A stretch of 64,000 bases of DNA from Motacilla alba alba (lineage: Eukaryota > Chordata > Aves > Passeriformes > Motacillidae): assembly GCF_015832195.1 (NCBI RefSeq), contig NC_052017.1:52402652-52466651 (forward strand). Reading direction: 5' to 3'. The notes under the pieces were generated by a model. That model did not search any database. It was not told the origin of the DNA and saw only the letters and a list, made by a program, of their open reading frames with translations. Below are positions 13,901 through 26,420 of the stretch, piece after piece (the first letter of the stretch is position 1; each line of letters begins with the position of its first letter). Made by a program: the position numbers and the translations under genes.

Positions 13901-16520
13901 TGTAAAAGTAACTAAGATTGATTGGAATATTGACAATATGACATCTCAAAAACAGGCTGAGCGAGCACTTAGAATAAATGTCAATAGGGCAAATTAAGGG
14001 AACTCACTGTGCTTTCCATCTTCAGTAATGATCTGAAACAAAAAGTAACCAGCATAAAAATGAAATACAGAGGAAGAACTCTTTAAGAAGCTGAGGGAAG
14101 GTGAGAGAACATGGAGGAAGAAAACAGCTTAAAGTCAAGTATTTGGAAATGTCAAGAAGTAGTAACCCAGAATTGGTTTGTATTGACTTTATTTGACTTG
14201 AGCAGTGCCTGTTTCACCAGCAGTCCCCTAGAAATGGTAGGTAAGGTCGCTGCCACATAATGAATACACTATCTCACAGTGGAAAAATGAAAGATAATGG
14301 TTTTTGAGACTGGGTGTGAGAAATACATATCCCTGCTAGAAGGGGAAATTTTCAGAAACAGGTTATTTCTATTATACATTTCTAAGGCTGCCTCCTCCTA
14401 AACAGTGTCAGCCAACATAAAAACCTGATGCCCAAGAGTGCAGGAATGACAACCCAACCTGGAAGAAACACAGAAAGAAGAAACAAATCACTGTGATTAA
14501 TTTGGAATATGGACAGAGAGCTTAAAGGTTGCAATAAATGTATACTATCAAGTAGCCTGACAGCACATGTAATAACTATCTGCTCATCTGTAAGAGCTTG
14601 AAGAATGTAAACACCTCAGAATGAGAGTAATTGCTAAGGATGATACAGAGAGAAGCTAAACAGTTATGAATATTTGGATGAAATTTTTAAAAATCAGGTT
14701 GAACAACAGGGAAAAGAAATCTCTCAGAGTGTTCATCTGTTTGTGCATTCCATAGAATCTGAGGAGTTTTAATAACTAAAAATAGACATAATTGATGTAA
14801 TTATACATTTTCCTCTCTAATTCCTGTCATGCCATGAAATACTCATCAAAGCTGCTAAGTATAACCTATTTCCAAGTCTTTCACACTGTGGTCCAGACCT
14901 TCAGCTGTGCTATACTGATACCCAACTGTTTGAGGTTTGGCCTTTGAAATAGCTTTTAAACTTGATTCTGCTACACAGAAGAGCACACAAGTCTCCAAAC
15001 CATCCTTTAAACAAATAATGTTTGCAGACTGACTCATTGCTGCTTACAAACTTCTAAGAATGTCACCAAATCTTGCTGAATTACCTAGCTTGTCTTCATT
15101 TGCTCCCACATCAAATCAGCAATACATGGGTATTTCTAGTCCAACCCCCCCTGCCAGGTTCTAGATTTCTGTTGCCTTTCCTTAGCCACATTTACCGTTG
15201 CATATTACAGATATCTGTCATTGCTAAGTTAATGTGTCCAGCTGATATCAGGACATTCAGATGCATTCATTGAGCTGTGTTGAGCCTTAGGGAATAACCA
15301 AGCTGATCCGTGGCATCACCTCCTTCCTACTGTTCAGGAAATCCACATTGAACTTCTGCTTAGAAGTTCTTTGGAGCTGAAAGCCTTGCTGTGAGATTTT
15401 TTTCTTTAATTCTCACCAGTGTGGATCAGGATTTATTTTGTTTGTAATCTTTTAATTTCCTCCGTTTCCACTTCGTAGCTCACCTTCAACCACTGGAATT
15501 TGTAGTGTGCTACAGAAATGGATATGAAGAGGTAGATAGGTACAAATGATTTTTGTATATATTGTGGTTATGGATCTAAATACTCGCTGCTTGCAGAGGA
15601 GGAAATGCTGAGGATGTGATACTTCATACACATGTGTAATAAAAGGTGGGAAGCATTCCAGAGCAGCTGGGTAAAACCACTTTGTGATTCTTGAGAGTTA
15701 AACATGGTTGCTCATTTTGGTTTTCATAATTTTTAGGGATGCATCTGTGCTGACAAATGGTGGCATGAGAAGTTAGGGGCAGGAACAGCAAGGTGGCAAT
15801 TGTTGCAAAGCAGAAGCTGAATTATTTTATTACTGCACATCCTTTGGAGGTAGAAGAGGGAGGCATCTCGTTTGTCAGCTTCCTGGCAGAGGGCAATTTG
15901 TCATTTTCTTGCGGAAACCACATTATTAAGTTTTTAAAGAAATGCTTCATGTGATCCAGAGGTTATGAAAAACATGAGCTGTGCTGTACCAAAAACCAGC
16001 TGTGTTAGATGAAACAATTATACCTCTAAGTAATGGGATGGTGAGCTTTGTCATCTTCTTCTCCTGAGATCATGGGCCAATGTACAGATGCTGGGAGTAT
16101 ACAGTTGTGCTCCTCTTCATGAAAGTTTTTTAAGGTTGCTTACAGGATGAAGGAGCCAGTGTTTCTTGGGTTGAAGGCAGGATATTTCTGATGCGTTTCC
16201 ACCAATCTGCTGTTTGTTCTTGGGCAGATTGGGCTGATGGAGTGGCTTGGCTTTCCTCCCCTAAAAAGTATGTCCCAAGAGGGTTGTGGGACAGCGGTGT
16301 TTTTCCCATCCCACTCACCAAGCAAGTTCATGGCTGTTTGATCAGGGCAGCAAAGGAGTTATTTCTTCGCTTACTCATGCATCTGTCCCAGTGGAAACAG
16401 TCATTTGCAAATCACTGGGCTGTGACGAATCATAAATTATGTTCTGAAAGAATTGAAGGCTTTTCTGTTCAAGGTGTTTTGTACATGCAATATATTTATT
16501 ACCCTGGGAGTCTCTCTTAC

Positions 16521-16577
16521 TCTGTTTTTTTTTCCTTTTATTTTTCTTTTTTTTTTCCTTTTTTAAAATTTTTATTT
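16521..16577. repeat. T-rich homopyrimidine-biased tract
   Basis: Several runs of eight to ten T separated by CC or A. It gives an apparent Phe-rich open frame on + that is not coding. Confidence 0.85.
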
Positions 16578-17589
16578 CCGGATGGGCAAATGGCAGTAAG
16601 CACTGGAGTCTGCTGAATGGACTTGAGAAAGTTTAGTTAGTATTCCAGAAGGCAGTCCTGCTCCTTAGACAGCAGAGTTGCATTGACTGGAAAGAATAAT
16701 AAAGTGTTCAAACTGAAATCAATCCAGCAGTTATTTAGCCAATACCTGCAGCAAATCTGGCATATCAAAACACCTCTCAGTGCCAGCTGATGAAACCAGT
16801 TCCAGCAACATTTATTCCAGCACAACAAGAACTGCTCCTCCCTCAAGTGTTTGGCATAATGGTTGTTGTGGAACTGCTAACAATAAAACATGTTCCCACA
16901 AGGTGTTTAGATTTACAAACTGAAAGTATTAAAATGGATGACAGGAACCTAAGATGTGCCAAAGTCTTAATTTTTGTTTTTGCAAAGATAGAAATCATTT
17001 TTCAGCCATAACAAGAGCTGGAGCTCTGCTCTCATTTGTGAGGTTTGGCCTGGAACTCCTGTGGTTTGGTTTTAAGATCAGTACATAGGCTCTGTGAGCA
17101 CCAGCAGAGGGTAGAAAGGGGAAGTTTGATCATCATTAATACACACAGACAGAAGGAAGGGAAGTTAACCAATGGAAAATTGTCTATTCTCTGAATGTGT
17201 TACATCTACTATATGTTATCACAATTAACATTTAGTGCTACTGGAATGGAGAGGACTTGCCCCTTAAAAGTTATTTTCATCAATTTCTGTTTCTTGGCTT
17301 TGTACACTTACTTAACTTTTTTTTCCAGCTTTGCCATGGCTTTTCCTTTTTCCTATTTAGAATCCCCTTCTCTGTGAAGTCAGATGGTGAGTTAGCTGCA
17401 TCCATGTCGATGTGGCCGTTGCCACATTAGAAGTGTGTGTGTGCATGTACACACAGACATACAGGAACGCATCCTGAAATAACTGCCTATAGCACGGCAG
17501 TGAATCAGCCTGCAAACAAGCTGTGCTTCAGATGGCAACCAGCCACGCTTAAAGCAGCAGCCCCAGTCACCATAGGGAAACTCTTCAAA

Positions 17590-17870
17590 GTGCACAGAGT
17601 TAAGTGCATGCATTAACGTGTAGCTGTGGCTCAGTCATTTTTTCTTCCTGATTAAAGCCTCTGTACAAGCAGACGTAGAAAACATAAATCACCCCTTATT
17701 GAGAGAGAATTTAAAAAAACCCTCAGAGACAACATGTGCTCTTATTGAGCCCTAATGCAAGCTGTAATTAAACAGAAATCCAAAATAAGATCTTTGCTTG
17801 GCAACTAAGAACCTAATTCTTGCCATAAAACCTGGCAATACCATTAAGTTCAGATCAGTTGAAGCAAATG
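17590..17870. promoter_or_regulatory. Candidate intronic enhancer block (intron 3)
   Basis: Complex non-repetitive AT-rich block with a TAATGCAA composite at 17753-17760 (homeodomain core overlapping an octamer-like half site) and TAATTA at 17765-17770. It has several further A/T cores and no open frame of note. Assignment as regulatory is inference from motif density within a known enhancer-rich gene. Confidence 0.25.
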
Positions 17871-18186
17871 TACGTGAAGAAACAGTGGTGCCCTTAGGGA
17901 CTCTGCGAAGCTGAATATTAGAATTCTCATCTGGTGATCAGCTTGTGAACCAAAGGAAGTGTAGAAATTTGCTGGCAAACTCTTCAAAACTGTTCTGCGT
18001 ATTGAAAAGACATTAACAGGGAGACTATATTTTGCATCATACTGTATCTGTTACATCTGGTGTGAAAGCTTGGTACTGTCGTTCAGCATCAAGACTGTAA
18101 TGGATTTAAACAGGAGGGAGATTTCACCTCAAGTGAGGTTATATCTGAGATAGAAGTTTGCACCTGGCTCAGCTCTGACATGTAAT

Positions 18187-19477
18187 TTAGTGAGCTGATT
18201 GTCCTAAGGACAAATGTGCTGAAGCATAATGAGGGCTTCCTGTGTTGGGCTTGGGACCTCTGTTTTCTTGGCCCTGACCTTGTGACACAGGTGCAGACAC
18301 TGGGGCCACACTGGGTGAGTTCAAGTCAGTGCAGGCATCTTCTACGGTTATTACATTAGGGTTCGCCACATATGGTAGCAAATGTTTTCTTGATGTGCTG
18401 AAAAATGCGGCCTGTCATTTCAGCAGCCATCTCCCTCAAGTGTTTGGCAGGAATCACAAGGTGCTTCAGCAAGTCAGCTAACTGAGGGCAGAGTGTTTTA
18501 CTCATATCACCATCACAGCCAACCTTTCCAAATGTAGTGATCATCTAAGTAAAGCATATTTGAGAGACTAAAGAGTGTACAGAAGTTATCACAAACTTCA
18601 GCAAGCTTTGTAGCAGCCTAACCCTTCTGCCGTCATCTCAGGGTGTTGCAGAGCACCTTTGAGCAGGCTGGCATCATCCCCCTTTCCAACAAGTCTTGCT
18701 GTGAATTGCATCTCATCAGACTTCAATTCAGGTTTGCTGTTCAGCATCAAGGATCATACATTTGTGTCCTTTCTCCCAGTTTCTTTCTCTTGATGCTGCA
18801 GCAGAGACTTAGGTTGTCGACTTTCAGAGAACAAGAGTAGGTCTCTTCTTTTCTTCCTGTATGGGAATGATTGTAATTGGAGAGAGATGATCCTATTCAC
18901 TTCTTAAAGAAGGTAAGAATGATTCTTGAAGGAGAAATAAGAAGGCAGGTTTTACACAACAGAAAGTCAGCATAAATTGACATATTTTCCAGAAAATCTC
19001 TCAGTGATAAAATTGATGAGTTTGTAGCATTACAGGCAGTCGTGTCTCACACTTTGTTTTAAGGAGACCCCTTCAGCGGTGCAGGACACAGGAGAACATC
19101 TGAAGGAAGCTTTCAGCAGTAGGCAACAGAGAATTCCAAAGGCAGCAATAGCTACCAAACTCAGCAATGTGTGAGCAATGTCTTTGAATATATTTCCAGT
19201 GCTTTGGCATGTCCTTAGGAGTTCTTGAAAACAGTGGAATTTATGCACAGAATCAAGTACTTCTACTGAGTTGAAGCTGAGGGCTGCAAATACACAGCCA
19301 GCATCTGTCCATGTACTGTACACTTCTATCAGTCTCTGCAAGGATGTCACTGGCCCAGGAATTCACAGTTGCATTTGGATGTCTGTAAGAAAACTGCCTG
19401 GCGTACTCTGTGTAAGTTTGCATCTTAGCCAGAATTTTTAAGAAGGTAAGAAGTAATGTCCTTAGCAGAATAGGAAA
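18187..19477 (-). pseudogene. Possible unidentified protein pseudogene, multiply frameshifted
   Basis: Six coding-like segments occur in order on the minus strand in shifting frames: 19477-19253 (contains ILAKMQTYTEYARQFSYRHP), 19350-19030 (SVEVLDSVHKFHCFQELLRT, then a hydrophobic stretch), 19046-18897 (ILSLRDFLENMSIYADFLL), 18753-18598 (ELKSDEMQFTARLVGKGDDA), 18544-18356 (CPQLADLLKHLVIPAKHLRE) and 18381-18187 (LPYVANPNVITVEDACTDLN). The residue composition looks more protein-like than the usual chance frames of this intron, and the consecutive same-strand order suggests one decayed gene copy of about 430 codons. I do not recognise the family, and I see no poly-A tail or flanking duplication. 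A chance origin is quite possible. Confidence 0.28.
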
Positions 19478-22400
19478 TTAGATTTTGTGGATTTGTTTTG
19501 GTGAGAGGAGTTTCTCCTTGCTGAAGGTAAGAGATTTTTTTCCTCACAGTTTAAATGAATTAATGAAAACGTAGTCAGAGCAGCTATCCTGTCTGACACT
19601 GAGTTTTCCCCCGGTTTTCTAGATAGATAAAGCATCTTGCACAAACAACTGTGAGTCAGATAGGTTCAGATTCAATTCTAGCCTGACTAGTCTCACTCAA
19701 CTTTTTACTTACCTACAGTATCAGTAATTGTGGCAGAACATGCTGTTAATATTCTGATGGTGCCTTTAATGAAATAGTTACTGGGTGGGATATGAAAAGT
19801 CAGTGGGAGACTGGCTACAGCCTCAGTTGCTGCTTTGTAAACTTATTATCTATTTCCATATAAGTACATGTCAACCAATTACATTTTATGCAGTTTCAAG
19901 TGAATTCCAAGTGAAGCCCTGGATGATGGGTGCTTTGGCAGCTCTCTGATCTCAAAGTCTTTCCATATAAATATTCAGGGCTTTTCAAAGTGGAGTGGTC
20001 TTGGGCCCCCAAGCACGTAGAATTTGCCAGCTACTTTTGTGCTGAGGGCTGACCCAACATGGCAGGATTTGATTTCCATCTATGAAATTGACTCCACCAG
20101 TTCTCTAGTTCTGTACATTATTCTCCCTGTCTCCCATTTAGCATGTTAGTCTGCTGACAGTAGAGTACACAGCACTTAGCAGCTGGTTTGTGGAACCATC
20201 AGTCAGGCAATTGTATGATAAATAGGAGGTAGCCAGGTTTAGTGGCACTTTATTCTGCTTCAGCAGTTTTAGCCTGACTTTGGAAAAGTCATCATGTGGT
20301 TTTTCTTAAGGGTTGCAACAAGAGATGGCTACAGTGTAGTAACTTATTACACATACACTTGAGTTACGATGTTCACCAGCTGTATTGCTCATGTGTAAAT
20401 AATAAACTGTGAGATGGATAATTATGTTGGGGTTTGATATGCAGCTCTGCTCTGGACGGCTCAGGGCTGACAGAGACAGCTCCCTGTGCCATGATGGAGT
20501 ATGGCTGTTTCCCAGATGGAAACTACAAACAAGATGGAACCAAGATATACAAAGGCGCTTAATGTGAGAGGACTCAAAAAGATGTTCTTGGAGATTTATA
20601 GCCCATGCATAAATAAAACTTGTTGATGATCTGCACTGCATAAACCCCACAGAGAAAAATACCTTTTTTTTTGGATTGTTTAATACTAAGTTTCCATTTC
20701 TCAGTGGAAATTAAATTAGACTTTGAGGAGAGTCAAATGGTGTTTCACTGCATAATTACTCGGACTGCTTTTAATGGGTAGGCGCTCAGGCTGGGTGACA
20801 GTGGGACAGTGAGGAGGCTTGGCATCCTGAGTGGGATTTCATGTTTTGGCCAGGTTTACCACATCCTGAATATGGGTAGCAAAATCACTGTGGTCTTACC
20901 TCTGTTCTTCAAACTCACTTTTTGAAGGAGACACATAGGGCAGAGGAGGATTTGCCTGTGCACTTATGAGGGTGTGACTTCCTTTTTTGCTGAAAAAATG
21001 GTGGCAGACTTTATACTGTAAAATGCTAGACATCTGCTTTCAAACCTCCTCCCTTTGGCTTATGCTGCTATAGTGCTATAGTCAAATACCAGTTTAGCAG
21101 GGAAGAGGGCAGGCAGGGAGATGTGCTAAAACATACTTCCCATGTCCCTTTTCCCCTTCACTTTGGTGTCTGCTGGGGAATGTGTTTCAGGAGGTGGCAG
21201 CAAGCATCCTCCACTCAATGGCAGTGTGTTCCCAATCATCTGTGACTCATTTTTTTACCTCCATTGGAGACCATGAGTGCTTGGCATGGGGAGTGAAGCT
21301 CATAACAGATTGCGTGCCAAGGTCCAGTTGGTGCAGCAGAGTCAGAATTAAGAATATTGTGAGTTTGAGCTCCCAGCTTACATCATAAGCCACAATTATT
21401 TTTCATTTATGGTGCCTAAGTCAGTAAATGGCTGAAATGTGCTGTGGCTAGTCACATGCTGATGTCCTTTCACAAAATAAAACTGTGTAACTGGACAGTC
21501 TGTGTCAGATGTTTCCAGGCTTTCTTGAAATACTGTGAATATTTCCTCAGAAATTATGTCCCCTTCATCCCCTGTGTGAATTCCCTCAGGACAATGAGGT
21601 TTGTTCCTCTCATTCTTCCCGCACTTCAAAATGCAATAATAAAGCAACCCAACTTTTAAAATCATGATGAGGAAAATGCCTTTTTTTTTTTAACCATGTC
21701 TAGTTGAGACCAGGGAACTGCTTTCACAAATAATATCATCTAAGAGGAAATTTACATTTTGATGAACAGGAAAGGTGGGACATACGAAGAAAAGATACTT
21801 TCAAGAGCTGGTGGGCAAAACTGGAGTAGAATTAGTTTTACTACCAGTACACCATTGAAGTTTCCTTTTTTTCTAGGAGCATTTTAGTAAATCCATGACA
21901 TGACCTAATGTCTGTATTTCTCAGCCTTTGGTGTCAGATAAACACATGACATCACCCAAAGTGGCAACTGGGTAATGATTGTGCAGGATCAGTTCGTTTC
22001 ATGCTGCTGGAGGTGCTTAACATTTCCTTGCAATTGTGAGCATTTGGGAGGCAGTGGTGAGCAGCATGTAACATTTTGAGGCACGCAGATCACAGCGGTG
22101 TGCTGGTGAGGACAGCTGTGGTCTGTGTGAACTGTGCCCCTTGAAGCTGGGGGGCAGTCTGGCTGCAGAAGCTGTGGGGAGGGTGTGCTGGTGCCCGACT
22201 CCTCAGGGCAGAGCCCATGAGGTGTCAGGGGCGCATTCCCCCTTTTGTCAGCCTATCTCTGAGGCTCTCTGGAAGCAGCGGGGAAACAGGAGTTCTGACA
22301 GCTGCAGAATCCCCCATCCTGTGAAAGCCACGGAGGACACAGAGCAGGGGAGCTTACTGCAGCCATGAATGCCTGGGTCTCCAATCATGGGTACAAAGAA

Positions 22401-22699
22401 AGTACCCTTCCTTTTTAAGAGTTGGGTATGAATTGAATCCCTCCGTCCTCACACACATTACTCCAGGTTGAGCCATTGCTGTGGTGCAGTTAAACATCTC
22501 CAATATGGCCTTTCCCAGTCACATTTGCCTTCGAACATCGTTGTCTAATTTACTCCAGTTTTACTTACATTTCTCAGCATGTCACTTGTTTGGCTTTCTG
22601 TTGTAGGACTGTGTGTACATCTCTGAGGATATATGTTTTTATTGCATTGTATTCTCTGCTTAGGCTTTTTTTCCTGGGATGATTTTTTTTTCTTGTTTT

Positions 22700-22890
22700 A
22701 ATACAAAATAAATAAATCAGGAATGCTTATGAAAGCTGTGATGGTCCTTTTGATCTGGTGCTTCGCATATGGGCACATAATTATTTATTAAAGACTTTTT
22801 TAATGCCCTTTTCCATTTAAGCTATAAAAAGAGAATATTAAAATTAGTAAATACATATTCATGCAAACACTGTGGGCCAAATTATTCTCT
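22700..22890. promoter_or_regulatory. Candidate regulatory block just upstream of exon 4
   Basis: AT-rich block within 350 bp of the exon 4 acceptor, with TAATTA at 22778-22783, TTTATTA at 22785-22790, and several further TAAT/ATTA cores up to about 22890. It could be an enhancer or merely AT-rich intron. No alignment support. Confidence 0.2.
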
Positions 22891-22988
22891 CAGACAGACC
22901 TGACCAATAGCAGCATGGAAGGAAATTGTGACCCCTAAGTCATAGCACTCTTAACACATGCTTTTCAGTATCTGTTCTGTCTTTATGA

Positions 22989-23156
<168 letters not shown>

Positions 23157-25458
23157 TGAGTATTCAGTGTTCCCCCTTGGTTCCTGAAAGAATGGACAAA
23201 TACATGAACCTTTGCAATGCTTGAAACCATGTACCTGAAGGACTTTCCAAAGTGTGAGATTTACTTTCGGAAAGCATTGAGGTTCATAAAGCAAAACCCA
23301 TGCTGGTGCTTGAGGAATTCCTATTATAATAGGTAGCTGGCAAAGGTTACCTATGTCTTTTGCTGACATTTATTCTGTATTATGTCGTTCTATAAAGGCT
23401 AAATTAAAAAGTGCTGAGCCCTGTGAAATACAGCCAGATAAACATGTATCTAATCTGTATTAAGCTTGGTATTCTTCATGGCTAAAATTTCCTTTCGTGC
23501 CAAAGGTTTGTTTACAAAACAACCATTAGGTTGGTTTTCTTCCCTAGTGACTGCTATGAAGCATAATGAAATTTTTGGTAAATTTTCTTGGTCCCTGTTG
23601 TGTGCACATATAGGCAATCGGTTGATTGATGGGAATGTCATCCAAACAAAATGGCAAATGTGATAGAGCACATGGTTTACACAAAGATAAAAGAAATGAA
23701 TACCAGTGATAACATGCATAGAAAAGGGTGGTAGTGGTGAAATCCTGTAGAAATAAATTTTATCTTATTCCATATGGGGAGACAGGTATCAGCATTGCAG
23801 AATAAACCAGTAGATGTGTCCAGAAAACTGCTAAATACCATTTAAAATGGAGCCGAAAAGCAGGGCTTGGTACTTCACTAAAAGGCTTGATGTATACATT
23901 TAATCATATCTACTAATCACCTCTCACACTGAGGAAATACAAGAAGAAAAGCACAAGTAATACTTTGAAGAATAATGCTAGTTGTTTAGATGGCAGATTG
24001 CTTTTCTATGGCTATTAGTTACAGCTGTGTAATTACATACATGCAGAAGAAAAATGAAGTTGTTTTAAAACAAGTCCTCCTCTGTGAGCAGAATTAATTG
24101 ATATTAACAATCCTAACTACATGCCAAAGTACACACACAATATTTTACTAACAGGTTTTTTTGGGTCAGTCTTCTATTACTGGATTGTAATTTCAGAGCA
24201 AATTTGCCTGGAGGTATGTAATAAATCTGTGTTGCAGTCTTCTTGGGCATTAGAGGAAAAGTGGGTATTTATAGAAAGAGAGAACACAGAAATTTGTGAT
24301 TTATTCCTCAGGGTTCTTCAGATGCATCACCATTTACACCACAATCTACATAATAAAGTACACTCAAATACATGCTTAAATTTGCTGCTAAATACTGTTG
24401 TAAGCTGAAGGTGGCAGGCTCAGACAGTCATTACAGGGTCATCCTAGATTTTGCATTGCAGTCAATATTGTACATGGATGGATGTTTTTGGGAGCTGGGG
24501 GAGATGATCCTGCTCATTCTGAAGCTAGTGGGGAATTTGCCTTTCTTGTTGTATTGGGCAGATGGGGTAGGGAGTTTTAACCTGCATTAGCAGAGGACCA
24601 TCATCCAAGACACAAATACTGCCTACCAGCTTGGAAGATGCTTCTGGAAGTCTGTGTCATGTGGGATCCTTCCTGCATTTGCTGAGCTGAGGCCTCCCTG
24701 GAGCCTCAGTCCCATGTACCCAGTCCACAGCATGGCACCCCAAGCACGCAGCAGGGCTTTTGGATGTGTAGAACAGTGTTACCTGCTTTGGGTGACAGTG
24801 GGAAATGAGGACTAGCAGTCTACACTGCTCTCAGTGCCACGACTTCTGTAAGAGCCCCAAAAGATGTTGGAACTGCCTCTTTCATACCTTGTTTGGCATT
24901 CAGGGGTAGTCCCCTCTGACCCCAAAATCATGCTCCTTCTATGCAAAGGTGCCCTGCTGTCTGCTGTGCACCCCTGCTCCCTGATTAAGTGGCAATTCAG
25001 CTGGGCCCTGCTGAGGCAAGGAGGTGTTAGCCCGATGTGATGGCTGCAGGCAGCTGCTTTAGAAATATACTCTGATATCAGCCCAAGGTTTAAACTCAAA
25101 ATTGCCCTTATTTTGGCCATTTTTCCCCATTAACTTCTGTTGATTCTTTTGCTCATTTGGTTTGTGTCACCTGGAATGATGAGCTGCAGTGGACACTTGA
25201 AGCTGTTGTGGTTGGTGTAATTAAATATAAATAGGCAATTAAGCAACTTCCAAAAAAATCATTTAGACTTCAACATCTTTGTAGATGTTATGGTTTGTCA
25301 ATGTTTTGCAGTTTTCGGGAAAATATATTAATGTATATACATGTTAGGTGGGCACCCGGTGGTTTTCTTGCAAGTTTACAGAGATGGGTGTTAGTAGCAC
25401 TTAGGATCACCTGGGATCATTTGGAGCCATTACTTGAACTGCGGTCCTAGTACCCATT

Positions 25459-25475
25459 AAAAAAAAAAAAAAAAA
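25459..25475. repeat. Poly-A tract (17 A) with A/G-rich tail
   Basis: Seventeen A followed by GAAAAAAGAAGAAAG. The upstream sequence is not recognisable as a retrocopy. Confidence 0.9.
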
Positions 25476-25890
25476 GAAAAAAGAAGAAAGAACTGAATTC
25501 AGAAGGTATTTGAGAATTCTGAGAGAAAATGGCAAGAAAGAAGTCAGGAAGCAAATGTTTACCTACAGCTTCAACAATAACTTCATTGTATGAGTGGTTT
25601 TCTCCTTATCTTTGTAGTACTCTCAAATGTGTGTATGTCATATAAATTAAAAATAAAATTTTTAAAAAGGAATGTCCAAGCTCCTTGAAATAGGTTCCAA
25701 AACCTGTCAAGCCTTAGTGGAATTAGTTTAGGTATAATACAAGTGCAGAAAAAATGGGAGGAGGGCATTGTCTGCATGGTACCTGCAGTGTCTGCACATA
25801 ATTTTGAACACTGGCTAAGTGAAAAAGAAAAAAGAAAGCAGGAATTTTAAAGATGTTACAGGGCTCTTATGTACTTGCAGCTCTAAAAAG

Positions 25891-25947
25891 GTGTATGTAT
25901 GTGTATATATATATATATATGCGTGTGTGTGTGTGTGTGTGTGTGTG
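25891..25947. repeat. Compound (TA)n(TG)n microsatellite
   Basis: GTATGTAT leads into about eight TA units and then about twelve GT units. Likely length-polymorphic. Confidence 0.95.
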
Positions 25948-25979
25948 ATTCTTATAGTTTGATTGCTGATGGTCAGAAC

Positions 25980-26420
25980 TGTTGCATCCCAAATTTCCGC
26001 CTGGAGCCAAATTTTATAATTTCAGTTATAAACCCTTTAAATAAGGGTTTATGTTTATGATGGAATTCCTGACAGATGCTTATGTATAGTAGGACTAGCA
26101 GGCATTGCTGTAATTATGCTATCGTATCCTATCATTAAAGATTTCAATTGAAAGAGGTTTATAAATTGCTCTTCCTCTTAGATAAACCACCCTACATTAA
26201 GGCATCAACGATATGGTGCAGAATTAAATTAAAATCTCATAAAATGAAATATGTTCTGTATTAGCTGTTTGACACTTAATTTGCCTCTGAATGAGTAGAG
26301 GAAATCACAAATTAACCTGCCTTTGTTTTTCTAGCCATGGCTTATTACGTGTTAGAACAACTGCAATTACAGCCCAATAATAACCCCCAACCCATATGAA
26401 TATGTACTGAGATGTGTCAC
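25980..26420. promoter_or_regulatory. Candidate intronic enhancer block (intron 4)
   Basis: About 440 bp of unique, complex AT-rich sequence directly after a TA/TG microsatellite. It contains TAATTA at 26111-26116, an E-box-like CAATTG at 26145-26150, and repeated AATTAAA cores near 26222. Its length and lack of simple repeats make it one of the better enhancer candidates, but conservation cannot be tested from one sequence. Confidence 0.28.

Noticed and set aside
16191..16616. 141-codon open frame on the plus strand
   Set aside because: Its C-terminal third is the translation of a poly-T tract (Phe-rich), and the rest shows no family features.
19650..19690. B-box-like sequence (AGGTTCAGATTCAATTC) suggesting a SINE
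   Set aside because: No A box, no tRNA-like arm structure and no tail were seen. The match is too short to support a call.
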